Source: DSUN01 sp035527715
GTDB taxonomy: Bacteria; Planctomycetota; PUPC01; DSUN01
DNA: 64,000 nucleotides
Assembly (NCBI GenBank): GCA_035527715.1
Contig: DATKZY010000144.1
Span: forward strand, 7,444-71,443
Direction: 5' to 3'
Both the position numbers and the translations under genes were made by a program. This document shows positions 48,397 to 60,394 of the stretch, one piece after another. A model generated the notes under the pieces. The model ran no database searches. It was not told the origin of the DNA and saw nothing but the letters and a program-made list of their open reading frames with translations. Each line of letters starts with the position of its first letter. The first letter of the stretch is position 1.

Positions 48397-49485
48397 CTAC
48401 TCCTTCGCTGCCGGTGCGAAGCCGTATTTCTGCTTCGCGGTGTCGCAGGCCTTCTTGATCTGGGCGCTGTGGTCGGTGGGGGTGGGCTTGAGGAGGCCGA
48501 GCATGGCCTTGCCGAAGGCCTCGCCGATGCGGAAGAAGGTGTCGGCTCGGCCACGATAGTGGTAGCCGCCGTCGAACTGCGGGCCGTCGAAGACCATGTA
48601 GGGGCCGGTCGGGACGTAGCGGACCGTGTCCTTGAACTCGGGCATCTTCGACACGCTTTCCTGCTGGGCACGGAAGCTCATGTGCTTGGCGCGGTAGCGC
48701 TCGGGGATCTGCTGCTCGGTGCCGCTCTGGCCCAGCTCGCCGACGATCATGGGCAGGTCGGGCGCGCCGAGGTCGGTGCGCAGGTCGCGCAGCAGGTTCG
48801 CCAGGTTCGGCCCGTATTCCTTGTGGTGCGCGGCGTCGAGCATGTCGTTCCAGCCCTGGAACCAGACGAAGCCCGAGATTTCGTAGCCGGAACCGTCGTA
48901 TTCGGGGAAGAGTGTCTTGAGGTTGGCCAGGGTCTCGTGGGTGAGGCGGACGAGTTCGCGGTAGTTGTAGCCGATGAGCTTGGCGGGGTCGCCCTCGAAC
49001 TTCTTCCTCTTCGCGAGGTCGGCGAGCCACTGGGCGTCGAAGTCGCCCTGGCCCGAGCTGGGCGGGCGGAAGTCGAATCGCAGGCTCCTGCCGCCCCAGG
49101 AGATCTTGATGAGCAGCACGCGCTCCTTGAGGCGGTCGCCGACGACGTGGCCGAACTGAAGCTCGGCGCCAAAGCGATCGGGCGGGTTGGCGTAGCCGAC
49201 GGTGAGCGGGCCTTTCTTGTCAATCTTGTCGCCGTTCGTGTAGCGGATCAGGACATCGGGCCGCTCGGCCCACTTGTCGCCGTCGCGCAGATGGCGGTAG
49301 GTGGGGGCCGTCTTCTCGTCGGCGAGGAGCTGCTCGAGGTGTTTGATCGAGCCCTTGCCCTCCATGTTCGACTGGCCGGACAGGATGAACACGCGCCACG
49401 GGCCGGGCGCCGGGGCGTCGGCCGCGCGGGCCGCGGTGGCGAGTGTGAGGGCCGCGGCCGCAAGGGTTGCTCTTCTCATCCACAT
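48397..49485 (-). CDS. Exported SASA-family carbohydrate esterase
   Basis: 362 residues, signal peptide (~1-22), SASA domain with GQSNMEG (Ser39), LIKISWGGRSL and FVWFQGWNDM. Paralogue of the gene at 36156. ATG 49485 with AAAGGAGA upstream. It overlaps the upstream ybaK-type gene by 10 bp, so the two are co-translated though functionally unrelated. Confidence 0.85.
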   Translation of the reverse strand: MWMRRATLAAAALTLATAARAADAPAPGPWRVFILSGQSNMEGKGSIKHLEQLLADEKTAPTYRHLRDGDKWAERPDVLIRYTNGDKIDKKGPLTVGYANPPDRFGAELQFGHVVGDRLKERVLLIKISWGGRSLRFDFRPPSSGQGDFDAQWLADLAKRKKFEGDPAKLIGYNYRELVRLTHETLANLKTLFPEYDGSGYEISGFVWFQGWNDMLDAAHHKEYGPNLANLLRDLRTDLGAPDLPMIVGELGQSGTEQQIPERYRAKHMSFRAQQESVSKMPEFKDTVRYVPTGPYMVFDGPQFDGGYHYRGRADTFFRIGEAFGKAMLGLLKPTPTDHSAQIKKACDTAKQKYGFAPAAKE

Positions 49486-49973
49486 GGCGGGTCTCCTTTG
49501 CTCTTGGCGCGGGCGATCGGCCCCAGCGTGCCGTTCGTCGCGCGCAGATAATCGTTGGGGGCGAGGAGGAGCTGGGTGCCGCGCACGCCGGCGGAGATGG
49601 CGACGCGGTCGTGGAGGACGATCTCCTCGGCCACGAAGACGGGATAGTCCCTCTTGCCGCCGAGAGCCGTCACGCCGCCGCGGATGTAGCCGGTGAGGGG
49701 CTGGACCTCGCGGAGGGGGACCATCTCGACCTTGCGGTCGCCCGAGAGGCGGGCGAGGGCCTTGAGGTCCAGCTCGGCGTCGCCGGGCACGACGGCGAAG
49801 GCCACGCCGTTGCGGTCGCCACGCACGACGAGGGTCTTGAACACCTGTTCGGGGGGCATGCCGATCTTGGCGGCGACGGATTCGGCGGTCAGGTCGTCGG
49901 GGTCCACCTCGTACTCACGCAGCTCACAGGCGATGGCGAGGCGGTCGAGGATGCGGGCGGCGTTGGTCTTCAT
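49476..49973 (-). CDS. ybaK: YbaK/EbsC-type aminoacyl-tRNA deacylase
   Basis: 165 residues. The family start KTNAARILDRL, GMPPEQVFKTLVVRGD, the catalytic-lysine strand (FKTLVV) and the conserved GYIRGGVTALGGKRDYPVF identify a YbaK/EbsC protein, which clears Cys or other misacylated residues from tRNA(Pro). ATG 49973 chosen because homologues start with M-K/T-N-A-A-R; GTG 50006 is possible. Cytoplasmic. Confidence 0.9.
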   Translation of the reverse strand: MKTNAARILDRLAIACELREYEVDPDDLTAESVAAKIGMPPEQVFKTLVVRGDRNGVAFAVVPGDAELDLKALARLSGDRKVEMVPLREVQPLTGYIRGGVTALGGKRDYPVFVAEEIVLHDRVAISAGVRGTQLLLAPNDYLRATNGTLGPIARAKSKGDPPCG

Positions 49974-50015
49974 GACTATCCGACCCGGGAACCGCTCACC
50001 CATCACCGCAACACT

Positions 50016-51449
50016 TCACCCGTCTGAAGTGGACGCCCCGGCCGAGGCAAGCTCGGTGCCTGCCGTCTGGCAGGCGGAGTGTCTCGAGGCCAGGTGACGC
50101 TGGAAGTCGGCGTAGGCATTGCCGTCCACGCGGATGTTGCTCCTGTAGGAGAGATTGCCGACCAGGCTGATCAGCGGCTGGCGGCGGCGCCACACACTGT
50201 CCCACACCCTGCGCAGGATGCGCGGCAGGGAATAGAAGTTCCGGCCGCATGAGAGCATCTCTTCGATGATGTCCGCCCGGGACAGGTGCTTGTACCGGGC
50301 CACGGGGAAGGTGAGCGTGTAGTATCTCCAGTCTTCCGGGAACCTGTCGAGGGCGAGGCGGTTCTCCGACCTCATCTCGTCCCACAGGCGCGTGCCGGGC
50401 AGGGGCGTCAGAAACAGCGTGTTCAGATTGTCCACCCCATACTCGGTGGCCGCGTCGGCGATGCATTTGCCGATGCCCGGTTCGTCTACGTCCAGGCCGA
50501 TGATGAAGGAGCCCACGACCAGGATGTGGTGCCGCTGGATGCGCCGCACGGAGGCGCGGAAGTCGCGTCCCTTCAGCAGGTTGAACTTCTTGCCGATCTC
50601 CCGGAGCCCCTCCGGCGTGGGGGATTCAAAGCCGATGAAGACGCCTCGGCAGCCGGCCTTCGCGGCCAACGTCAGGAGCTCTTCGTCGTCGGCGAAGTTG
50701 ATGGTGGCCTGGCCGACCCATTCCTTGCGCAGGTTCGCCTGGGCCAGGGCGCGGAACAGGTCCTTCGCGCGGGCGATGTGCTCGGGTCGCGTGCCGATGA
50801 GGTTGTCGTCTACCACCAGCACGTGCTTCTCGCGAATCGCCGTGAACTCGCGCACGACATCCGGGATCGGCCGCTGCCGGTACTTGGCGCCGTTGAAGGC
50901 CGTGACGCTGCAAAAGGTGCAGTTCAGGGGACAGCCGCGTGTGGTCTGGACGGCCCCAAAGGCGTATCGCGGAGGCAGCAGGTCGTGACGGGCAAGCGGG
51001 ACGGCATTCATGTCGGCGAGCCCGCCGTCGTACCGGCGCTTCAGGTGGCCTTGGCGGGCGTCGTCCAGGACCTGCGCCCACACGCCTTCGGCTTCCCCTG
51101 TGACGACCGAGTCCACGCGCTCCGCGACCTCGTCGAGGCACATTGTGGCGTGGATGCCGCCCATGACGACGGGCACACCCAGGCTCCGGAAGTGCGCGGC
51201 GACTTCATAGCCGCGGTTCGCCTGCGAGGTGAACGCCGTGATGCCCACCAAGTCGGGCCGCGGCAGGGCCGCGTAGTCCGGCGCGCCCAGGTTCTCGTCC
51301 ACGATCGTGATGTCCCACTCCCGCGGGGTCAGGCCCGCGAGAACCATGAGGCCAAGCGGCTTCCACACGCGGTAGCGGTTCCAGCGGCTCTCCTTGATGT
51401 TGACGATGCTGACGAGCGGGTTGGCGGGGTTGATCAGATAAAGTCGCAT
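50016..51449 (-). CDS. B12-binding domain radical SAM protein
   Basis: 477 residues: an N-terminal cobalamin-binding Rossmann domain (~1-150, with VVMGGIHATM), a radical SAM core with RGCPLNCTFC (C173-C177-C180), then VDDNLIG, FIGFES and the GLPLPGT-like LTPLPGTRLW, and a C-terminal DUF4070-like region. Class includes C-methylases such as HpnP and BchE-type cyclases; the substrate is unknown. It lies 70 bp after ahcY in the same direction, matching its need for SAM and for removal of SAH. ATG 51449 has a weak Shine-Dalgarno; ATG 51458 is the alternative. Confidence 0.8.
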   Translation of the reverse strand: MRLYLINPANPLVSIVNIKESRWNRYRVWKPLGLMVLAGLTPREWDITIVDENLGAPDYAALPRPDLVGITAFTSQANRGYEVAAHFRSLGVPVVMGGIHATMCLDEVAERVDSVVTGEAEGVWAQVLDDARQGHLKRRYDGGLADMNAVPLARHDLLPPRYAFGAVQTTRGCPLNCTFCSVTAFNGAKYRQRPIPDVVREFTAIREKHVLVVDDNLIGTRPEHIARAKDLFRALAQANLRKEWVGQATINFADDEELLTLAAKAGCRGVFIGFESPTPEGLREIGKKFNLLKGRDFRASVRRIQRHHILVVGSFIIGLDVDEPGIGKCIADAATEYGVDNLNTLFLTPLPGTRLWDEMRSENRLALDRFPEDWRYYTLTFPVARYKHLSRADIIEEMLSCGRNFYSLPRILRRVWDSVWRRRQPLISLVGNLSYRSNIRVDGNAYADFQRHLASRHSACQTAGTELASAGASTSDG

Positions 51450-51519
51450 GGCCGGCATTCGCTCGTGGAAAAAACTCCCCGTCCTGATCCCGACGCGCGC
51501 TCGTCCCAGGGGAGCTCGG

Positions 51520-53952
<2,433 letters not shown>

Positions 53953-53956
<4 letters not shown>

Positions 53957-55257
53957 GGGGTCCGAGTTCCTTTCTTGCCCTTGGAGTGGAGGAACGGCTC
54001 CAGTGCCTCGAGGGTGCGGCGGGTGGCGCCGCGATTCGCTTCGACCACCCGGCGTGCCCGGCGTCCCATCTCCGCGGCGTCTCCGGGGTGTCCGAGCAAG
54101 TCGCCGAGCGCCGTGCCCAGCTCCGCCGCGTCGGCCACGCGCCGCGCGGCTCCGTGAGCGAGCAGTTGCTCGTTCACGTCGCGGAAGTTGCCCGTGTGCG
54201 GGCCGAAGAGCACGGGCTTCGCCTGGGCAGAGGGCTCAATTGTACTTTGCCCGCCGTGCGGAATCAAGCTGCCCCCCACAAAAACCAGCGTGGCGAGGCC
54301 GTAGACCCGGGCCAGCTCGCCCATCGTGTCGAGCAGGATCACCGCGCCGGGCTCGGCGCGCGCCCCGTCCTTGAGGGCGGTGCGGCGGATGCAGGGGAGG
54401 CCGGCGCGGCGGATGAGCTGCTCGACGGGGCCGAAGCGGTCGGCCTGGCGCGGCGCCAGGAGGAGGCGAAGAGCGGGAAACTCCCGCTTGAGGCGCGGGT
54501 AGGCATCGAGCAGCGCCTCGTCCTCGCCCGGCCACGTGCAGCCGCCGACGACGAGCGGCTCGTCGGGGCCGAGGCCGAAGCTGGCGGCCAGCTCGGCGTC
54601 GAGGCCGCGCGGCGGTGCGGGGGGGGCGGAATCGAACTTCAGGTTCCCCGTCACCGTCACCCGCTCGGCGGGCGCGCCCAGGGCCTTCAGCCGCTCGGCG
54701 TAGGCCTGGGTCTGCACGCAGAACTGCGCGATCCGCCGCAGCCAGCGGCCCGCCAGGGGACGGATGAGGCGGTAGCGGCCGAACGCCTTCTCGCTGAGGC
54801 GGCCGTTGACGATGGCGACGGGCACGCCCCGCCGCGCGGCGGCCGCGAGGAAGTTCGGCCACACCTCCAGCTCCACCAGCACGATCAGGTTCGGGCGGAT
54901 GCGGCGCAGCGTCCGAGCCACCGCGCACGAGAAGTCGAGCGGGTAGTAGAACGCCCGGCGGCCGGGATACAGCTTCTCCGCCATCGCGCGGCCCGTGTAG
55001 GTCGCCGTCGAGAACACGATCTCCCAGTCGGGATGCTCCTGTGCGAATGCCTCGACGAGCGGGCGGACGAGGTTCATCTCGCCCACCGACACCGCGTGGA
55101 CCCACAGGCAGGGGGCCTCGCCCTCCCTGGGCGCGACGCCGCCGAAGCGTTCGCGGTAGCCGGTGCGGTACTTCCGGCTCGTCAGCGCCTTGTAGGCCAG
55201 GACCGGCGAGGCCAGAGTCACGCCAGCCGCATAAGCAATGTCGAGGAGGAGCGACAT
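53953..55257 (-). CDS. waaA: 3-deoxy-D-manno-octulosonic-acid transferase
   Basis: 434 residues, GT30 family. N-terminal membrane anchor (~1-25), then [29 protein letters not shown] (catalytic Glu region), [25 protein letters not shown], and C-terminal [44 protein letters not shown] donor-binding site. Transfers Kdo to lipid A precursors, so the cell has an LPS-type outer membrane. Start ATG 55257 lies only a few nucleotides after the predicted transcription start and lacks a Shine-Dalgarno. Confidence 0.93.
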
Positions 55258-55265
55258 AGCGCAGG

Positions 55266-55294
55266 ATGTTACCAGAACCCGCCGACTCCTTCAA
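55266..55294 (-). promoter_or_regulatory. Promoter of the waaA-metK-ahcY operon
   Basis: Minus strand TTGAAG (55294-55289), 17-nt spacer, TAACAT (55271-55266). Predicted start near 55259, which would make the mRNA leaderless or nearly so. Confidence 0.5.
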
Positions 55295-55320
55295 CCGCTC
55301 GATCGGGCATCGTGCGCCCC

Positions 55321-55510
55321 CAAGATGCTCACCTCACCCCGCCCGCGAAGTGAGGTGAACATCTTGCCGCCGCCTCCCCACCCTGTCACTCGTCGAGCAC
55401 ATGTGCTTGCTATCACTGAGCTTGCGGCGAGGCGTGCGTGGCAGGCGCCTGACCATTTCAAGATGTTCACCCCGTGTGTTGCGCGCTGAACATCTTGAAC
55501 ATCTTGCGTG
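55321..55510. repeat. Cluster of CAAGATGTTCA inverted repeats
   Basis: Hairpin A: CAAGATGCTCACCTCAC (55321-55337) with GTGAGGTGAACATCTTG (55350-55366), one mismatch, 12-nt loop. Hairpin B: TTCAAGATGTTCA (55457-55469) with TGAACATCTTGAA (55487-55499), perfect, 17-nt loop, followed by another AACATCTTG. This is in the 390-bp divergent gap between waaA and the VIT/vWA gene; no gene is seen in it. Confidence 0.65.
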
Positions 55511-55648
55511 GCAGGGTTGGGGGCCATGCTCCCAGCGCGACCACTCTCGCACGGTGGCGCGGGAACCGGCCTCGCCCTGCGCGCGTCTCAATGGATGACG
55601 GGAGGGGTATTCCTGGCCTGGGGGCTGTAACACCTGGAGGGTCCGACG

Positions 55649-58600
55649 ATGAGGACGTGTGCGGCAATTGCGGCGATTCTCGCGCTGGCTTCGACCTGGC
55701 TTGCGGCGGGCGAGGCGGCTCAGCCACAAGGAAACCCCGCCGAACGCGACGTGACGCAGGGGGCGCTGCGCATCGTGACGAAGGAGGGCGGGGTCGTCGA
55801 GTGCCCGCTGAAGCACACCGACGTGCGGGCCGACGTCTCCGGCTTCATCGCCCGCGTGAAAGTGACCCAGACCTTCCACAACCCGCTCGATGAAAAGATC
55901 GAGGCGATCTACGTCTTCCCCCTGCCGCACAAGGCGGCGGTGGACGACATGACGATGGTCATCGGCGAGCGGCGCATCGTGGGCCTCATCAAGCGGCGGG
56001 CCGCGGCACGCGAGATCTACGAGCAGGCCCTCGTCCGCGGCCTCACCGCCGCGCTCCTGGAGCAGGAGCGGCCCAACATCTTCACGCAATCGGTCGGCAA
56101 CATCCCGCCCAAGCAGGAGGTCAAGATCGAGATCTCCTACGTGGACGTGCTGGAATACGACATGGGCGTCTACGAGTTCCATTTCCCGATGGTCGTTGGC
56201 CCCCGCTACATCCCCGGGTCGCCCACGTCGAGCATCCCCCCCGTGCCGCCCGAGCTCAAGGGCAAGGTCGGCGAGCTGGACAAGACGAAGGTGCCCGAGG
56301 GCAAGGACAAGCCGAAGGGCACCGGCTGGGCGCCCGACACGACGCGGGTGCCCGACGCCTCGCGCATCACCCCACCCGTCCTCAAGCCCGGCGTGCGCAA
56401 CGGCCACGACATCTCGCTCGCCGTCTGGCTCAACGCCGGCGTGCCCATCCAGGACCTCAAGGTCGCCAACCACAAGGCCGAGGTCGAGCGCGACGGCGTG
56501 GCGAAGGCCGCCGTCGCTCTCTCGCGTGGCGACACGATTCCGAACAAGGACTTCGTCCTCCGCTACGGCGTGGTCGGCGCGAAGCCCGAAATGGCCCTCC
56601 TGTGCCACACCCACGAGGCGGGCAAGGGCTACTTCATGCTCATGGTCCAGCCCAAGGAGGACGAGCGGCTCAAGGTCAGCCCCCCGCGCGAAATCGTGTT
56701 CCTCGTGGACGTCTCGGGCTCGATGGGCGGCCAGCCGACGGCCAAGGTGCGCGAGACAATGGCCAAGCTGCTCCGCCTCTGCAAGCCGAACGACACGGTG
56801 CAACTGGTCGTCTTCGCCAGCCAGGCCGCGAAGCTCTTCGAGAAGCCCGTGCCGGCCAACGAGGAGAACATCAAGAGGACCGTGAACTTCACCCAGGGCC
56901 TCCGGGGCGGCGGCGGCACCGAGATGCTCAAGGGCGTGAAGATGGCCATCAACGAGCCGCTCGACCAGGAGCGGCTGCGGATCGTGATCATGCTCACCGA
57001 CGGCTATATCGGCAACGAGGCCGAGATCATCGCCGAGGTGGGGCGAAGCTGCGGCGACAAGATCCGCTTCTGGGCCATCGGCATCGGCAGCTCGCCCAAT
57101 CGCTTCCTCATTGACGGCGTGGCCCGCCAGGGCGGCGGAATGGCCAAGGTGCTCGGCCTCAACGACGAGACGGAGCCGATGGCTGTCGAAATCATGCAGC
57201 GCATCCACCGCGCCCAGCTCGCAAACATCACCGTGGACTGGGGGCAGGCGGACGTGTTCGAGACCTATCCCGCCAAGGTCCCCGAGCTGTGGGCCGGCCG
57301 CCCCGTCGTCCTCTTCGGCCGCTACGGCGGCGGCAGCCAGACCACCCTGACCCTCAGCGGCGACGTCGAGGGCAAGCCGGCGAAGTGGACCCTGCCCGTG
57401 AAGTTCGTGGCGAACGCCCCCGAAAACGGCGTCCTCGCCCAGGTGTGGGCGCGGAACAAGATCGAGGAGCTGATGCAGCAGACCTTCTACGCGGGCTCGC
57501 CCGAGGTGGAGGAGGAGGTGACGCAGCTCGCCCTCGACTACCGCCTGATGAGCCAATACACCAGCTTCGTCGCCGTGGACGAGGCGGAGGCGGGCAAGCT
57601 CGTCGAGCCCGCCCGGCCGCCGCGGCGCATGCTCGTCCCCATCCCCATCCCCGAGGGCACGCGGTACGAGGGCTTCTTCGGCGACCAACTTGGGGCGGGA
57701 CATGGCTGGGATGACTACGCCAGGACGAACGGGCGCGTTCTGAGGAAACAAGCGATGGCCTCGGCGAAGCCGATGTACGCAGTGCCCCCGCCGCCGGTGG
57801 CCATGCCCGTCGCGCCCGCGGAGAGAAAGGCCGGGGCCGCGCTCGCTACGGAAGGGGAAGCTCGCTCGCGTAGGGGCTTTGCCTACGGCGGGGCCGGCAG
57901 TGGCTACCGCAGAGCGGTCGGCCTCGACAAGCTGGAAGAGAGGGCGGAAAGCGCGGGGCCGGCCGGCGACGCCGACCGCGAGACGACCTCCATCGGGCGC
58001 GTCTACGGCTGGCGCGCGTTGAGCGCCCAGCTCGGCAAGCACGGCGAGTTGGCGACGAAACGCCTCGCCGAGGCCGAGGAGTTGCGGAAGAAGGGCGACC
58101 TCTACAGCGCGCGGTCCCGCTTCGCCTTCGCCTACCTCGCCGACGCCGCGCTCCAGGCCTGCGGAATGAGCGGCGGGCAGACCGCCTCGAAGGCCGCGGC
58201 CGCCATCGAGGAGATTGACCGCGAGCTGCTCAAGGTCTGGACAAAGGACGTGCCGGAGCTTGAGAAGCGGCTCGACCTCGTGCTCCGCGACAAGTCGGTC
58301 GAGGAGGCCCTCGAGGCCATCGCCCGCGCCGCGGGCATCAGCGTGAAGCCCATCGTGGGCAGCGTGCAGGACGCCGCGGCCCTCGTGGGCGAGCGCGACC
58401 TCCGCGTGAGCTTCCTCGACCTGCGCCGCGCCACCGTCGCCCAGGCCCTCAACTGGCTGCTCGTGCCGAACCGCCTGAGCTGGTGGGTGGCGAAGGGCTC
58501 GGCCGTCGTCGGCAGCGCCCGCCGCGCCGCCGGCGAATCGGCCTGGGTCTACAATGTCTCCGCCATCGCCATCCCCTCGGCCAAGGAGCTCGACGGCATC

Positions 58601-59584
58601 AAGGAGTATCCGAAGCGGGTCGAGGCGGTGGGCAGCGCGGCCGGGCGCTTCCTCAAGGCCGTGCAGGCCGAGCTGAAGCTCACCGACGACACGGCGCTCT
58701 GGTTCGCCCCGGGCCAGCTCCTGGTCTTCGGCGACACGAAGGCCCACATCGCGGCCCGCAGCCTCCTCACGCAGCTCGCCAGCCCCCACTCCCAGCCGAA
58801 GGGCGACCTGGCGGCGCTCTACAAGGACACGGCGCCCCGCGCCCGCGAGCACGAGGCGGCGGCCGCCGCCCGCGAGGCGGCCGAGGCCAAGGCCCGCCTC
58901 GTCGAGACCCTGCCGACGCACGGCTGGGCGCTCCTGGCCGCCGCGGTGGGCGGGACGCTCGACCTCGAGGCCCTGACGGAGCTCCAGATCGCCTGGCGCG
59001 ACCCGGCGATGGCCGAGCTGCTCAAGGGCCGCTCGGTCGCGGCCGCGCGGGCGCTCTGGGCCATCGCGGAATCGGCGCGGGCGCTGCCCAGAGAGGGCGA
59101 GCTGGCTCCCCTGGCCGCCGCCGCGCGGGCCAAGGCCCGCGAGGTCGCCGAGGCGGCGCTGGCCGACCTCGCGAAGTCGCCAGGGGGAGATCCCGCCGCC
59201 TTCTTCCGCGCCCTCTACGCCGCCCTGGCGTGCCGCGACGACGCGGCGCTCGCCGACAGGGCACACGCCGTGTTGACGACGGGCGGAGCGGCCGGCTCGT
59301 CCGTCCTCCAGGTCGGGCGGGCCCTGGCTGCGGCCCTCCTCGCGTCGGCGAACGACGCCGATCCCAAGGTGCTTGTGGAACTCGTCTGCCGGCGGGGCAA
59401 CGAGGTGCGGGGCGACGATCTGGTCGCGCTCACCGCGTTCGCCTGCCGCCGCGTGGGCGGGCAGGCCTGGCGTGCCTTCCGTGCCGAGGCCCGCGACCTG
59501 CTCGGTCGCCAGCCGCTCGACGGCAACGTCGTCGTCTTCGTCAACCGCCTCGCCCGGCCAGCCGTCCAGCTCGCCGCGAGGTAG
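55649..59584 (+). CDS. Exported VIT / von Willebrand A domain protein with STN-like C-terminal domain
   Basis: 1311 residues: signal peptide (to ~20), VIT domain (~40-165: VKVTQTFHNPLDEKIEAIYVFPLP), linker, vWA domain (~347-520) with MIDAS residues DVSGSMGG (D354), GGGGTEML and LTDGYIG, then a beta region, a low-complexity linker (~700-780), a helical part, an STN-like secretin/TonB N-terminal domain (~880-960: LRDKSVEEALEAIARAAGISV), and a long Ala-rich helical tail. Related to inter-alpha-trypsin heavy-chain-type proteins of planctomycetes that probably bind ligands via metal. GGAGGG lies 7 nt before the ATG. A ~1500-codon antisense frame over the same DNA is a GC artefact. Confidence 0.82.
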   Translation: MRTCAAIAAILALASTWLAAGEAAQPQGNPAERDVTQGALRIVTKEGGVVECPLKHTDVRADVSGFIARVKVTQTFHNPLDEKIEAIYVFPLPHKAAVDDMTMVIGERRIVGLIKRRAAAREIYEQALVRGLTAALLEQERPNIFTQSVGNIPPKQEVKIEISYVDVLEYDMGVYEFHFPMVVGPRYIPGSPTSSIPPVPPELKGKVGELDKTKVPEGKDKPKGTGWAPDTTRVPDASRITPPVLKPGVRNGHDISLAVWLNAGVPIQDLKVANHKAEVERDGVAKAAVALSRGDTIPNKDFVLRYGVVGAKPEMALLCHTHEAGKGYFMLMVQPKEDERLKVSPPREIVFLVDVSGSMGGQPTAKVRETMAKLLRLCKPNDTVQLVVFASQAAKLFEKPVPANEENIKRTVNFTQGLRGGGGTEMLKGVKMAINEPLDQERLRIVIMLTDGYIGNEAEIIAEVGRSCGDKIRFWAIGIGSSPNRFLIDGVARQGGGMAKVLGLNDETEPMAVEIMQRIHRAQLANITVDWGQADVFETYPAKVPELWAGRPVVLFGRYGGGSQTTLTLSGDVEGKPAKWTLPVKFVANAPENGVLAQVWARNKIEELMQQTFYAGSPEVEEEVTQLALDYRLMSQYTSFVAVDEAEAGKLVEPARPPRRMLVPIPIPEGTRYEGFFGDQLGAGHGWDDYARTNGRVLRKQAMASAKPMYAVPPPPVAMPVAPAERKAGAALATEGEARSRRGFAYGGAGSGYRRAVGLDKLEERAESAGPAGDADRETTSIGRVYGWRALSAQLGKHGELATKRLAEAEELRKKGDLYSARSRFAFAYLADAALQACGMSGGQTASKAAAAIEEIDRELLKVWTKDVPELEKRLDLVLRDKSVEEALEAIARAAGISVKPIVGSVQDAAALVGERDLRVSFLDLRRATVAQALNWLLVPNRLSWWVAKGSAVVGSARRAAGESAWVYNVSAIAIPSAKELDGIKEYPKRVEAVGSAAGRFLKAVQAELKLTDDTALWFAPGQLLVFGDTKAHIAARSLLTQLASPHSQPKGDLAALYKDTAPRAREHEAAAAAREAAEAKARLVETLPTHGWALLAAAVGGTLDLEALTELQIAWRDPAMAELLKGRSVAAARALWAIAESARALPREGELAPLAAAARAKAREVAEAALADLAKSPGGDPAAFFRALYAALACRDDAALADRAHAVLTTGGAAGSSVLQVGRALAAALLASANDADPKVLVELVCRRGNEVRGDDLVALTAFACRRVGGQAWRAFRAEARDLLGRQPLDGNVVVFVNRLARPAVQLAAR

Positions 59585-59678
59585 CAGAAGATCAACGCAG
59601 GAACCCTCGTCCCGCGTCGGCCCTGGCAGGTATCCAGCGCCGTCGGCTCCGGCAGGTAGACCCAGGAGGTCCGAGGCC

Positions 59679-60323
59679 ATGCGGCGACTTGGGGCGCTGA
59701 TCGCGGCGTCAGCATTGCTGGGTTGTCTGGGCTGCTCGCACCGCGCGCTGCACCGCGCCGCTGCTCCGCCGCATGCAGAGGGAGAGGTCCCCCCAGGCGT
59801 GTACAACGACCCGCTCCACGTGTTCGCCGCGTGGTTGAGGGGCACGCTCCCGACGAGCATGGACTACGGGCCGGACAGCAGGATGACCCAGCGGATGATG
59901 AACAGTGTCGGCGTACGCAGGGTCAGGAATTCGGTGAGAGCGTGGATGGCGTCGCTGTGCTTCTGTGGCTTGCCGCCGGGCTACACGAGCAGCAGCAACT
60001 TCGGCCCGGCGGTCAGGAAATGGACACTCCTCGACATCCCATTCCACTGGAACTGGACAGAGCAAGCTGTGGGAAGCTACACTACGCGCGCACAAGCAAC
60101 AGCCACAGTGACGGAGTGCGATAACAAGGATCACGAGAACTGCCAGGTGATCAAGGCGCGCATTTCGTTCCACGTGGTGAATGTGATGGGCAGGAGATCA
60201 TTCTTCAGAATCCTGCTCCGGGTCGAAGACAAGCACACGCCCGGCCCGATGCGGAGTTTCACCATGAACTTCCGATGGACCGAGGCCCTCTCGCTCGACT
60301 GCTGCGAGTGCGGTGCCCAATAG
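59679..60323 (+). CDS. Small lipoprotein next to the VIT/vWA gene
   Basis: 214 residues, lipobox LLGCLGC (Cys19 or earlier). After a short spacer come PPGVYNDPLHVFAAWLRGTLP, MNSVGVRRVRNSVRAWMASLC and a beta-rich end (FHWNWTEQAVGSYTTRAQATAT, FRILLRVEDKHTPGPMRSF) with several cysteines. No domain known. The start follows AGGAGGT at 9 nt. It lies 94 bp after the VIT/vWA gene on the same strand and may be its partner. Confidence 0.65.
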   Translation: MRRLGALIAASALLGCLGCSHRALHRAAAPPHAEGEVPPGVYNDPLHVFAAWLRGTLPTSMDYGPDSRMTQRMMNSVGVRRVRNSVRAWMASLCFCGLPPGYTSSSNFGPAVRKWTLLDIPFHWNWTEQAVGSYTTRAQATATVTECDNKDHENCQVIKARISFHVVNVMGRRSFFRILLRVEDKHTPGPMRSFTMNFRWTEALSLDCCECGAQ

Positions 60324-60394
60324 GGGATGGAACGGCAGCCGAGGTCCATACCCGCAGGAGCGGGGCGCGGGCAGAGGCCGCTGCTCGCCGCCTC

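Noticed and set aside
55334..59860. Long open frame (~1500 codons) antisense to the VIT/vWA gene
   Set aside because: Its translation is Arg/His/Leu/Ala-rich without domains, while the opposite strand has signal peptide, VIT, MIDAS and a Shine-Dalgarno. High GC removes stop codons from the antisense frame.
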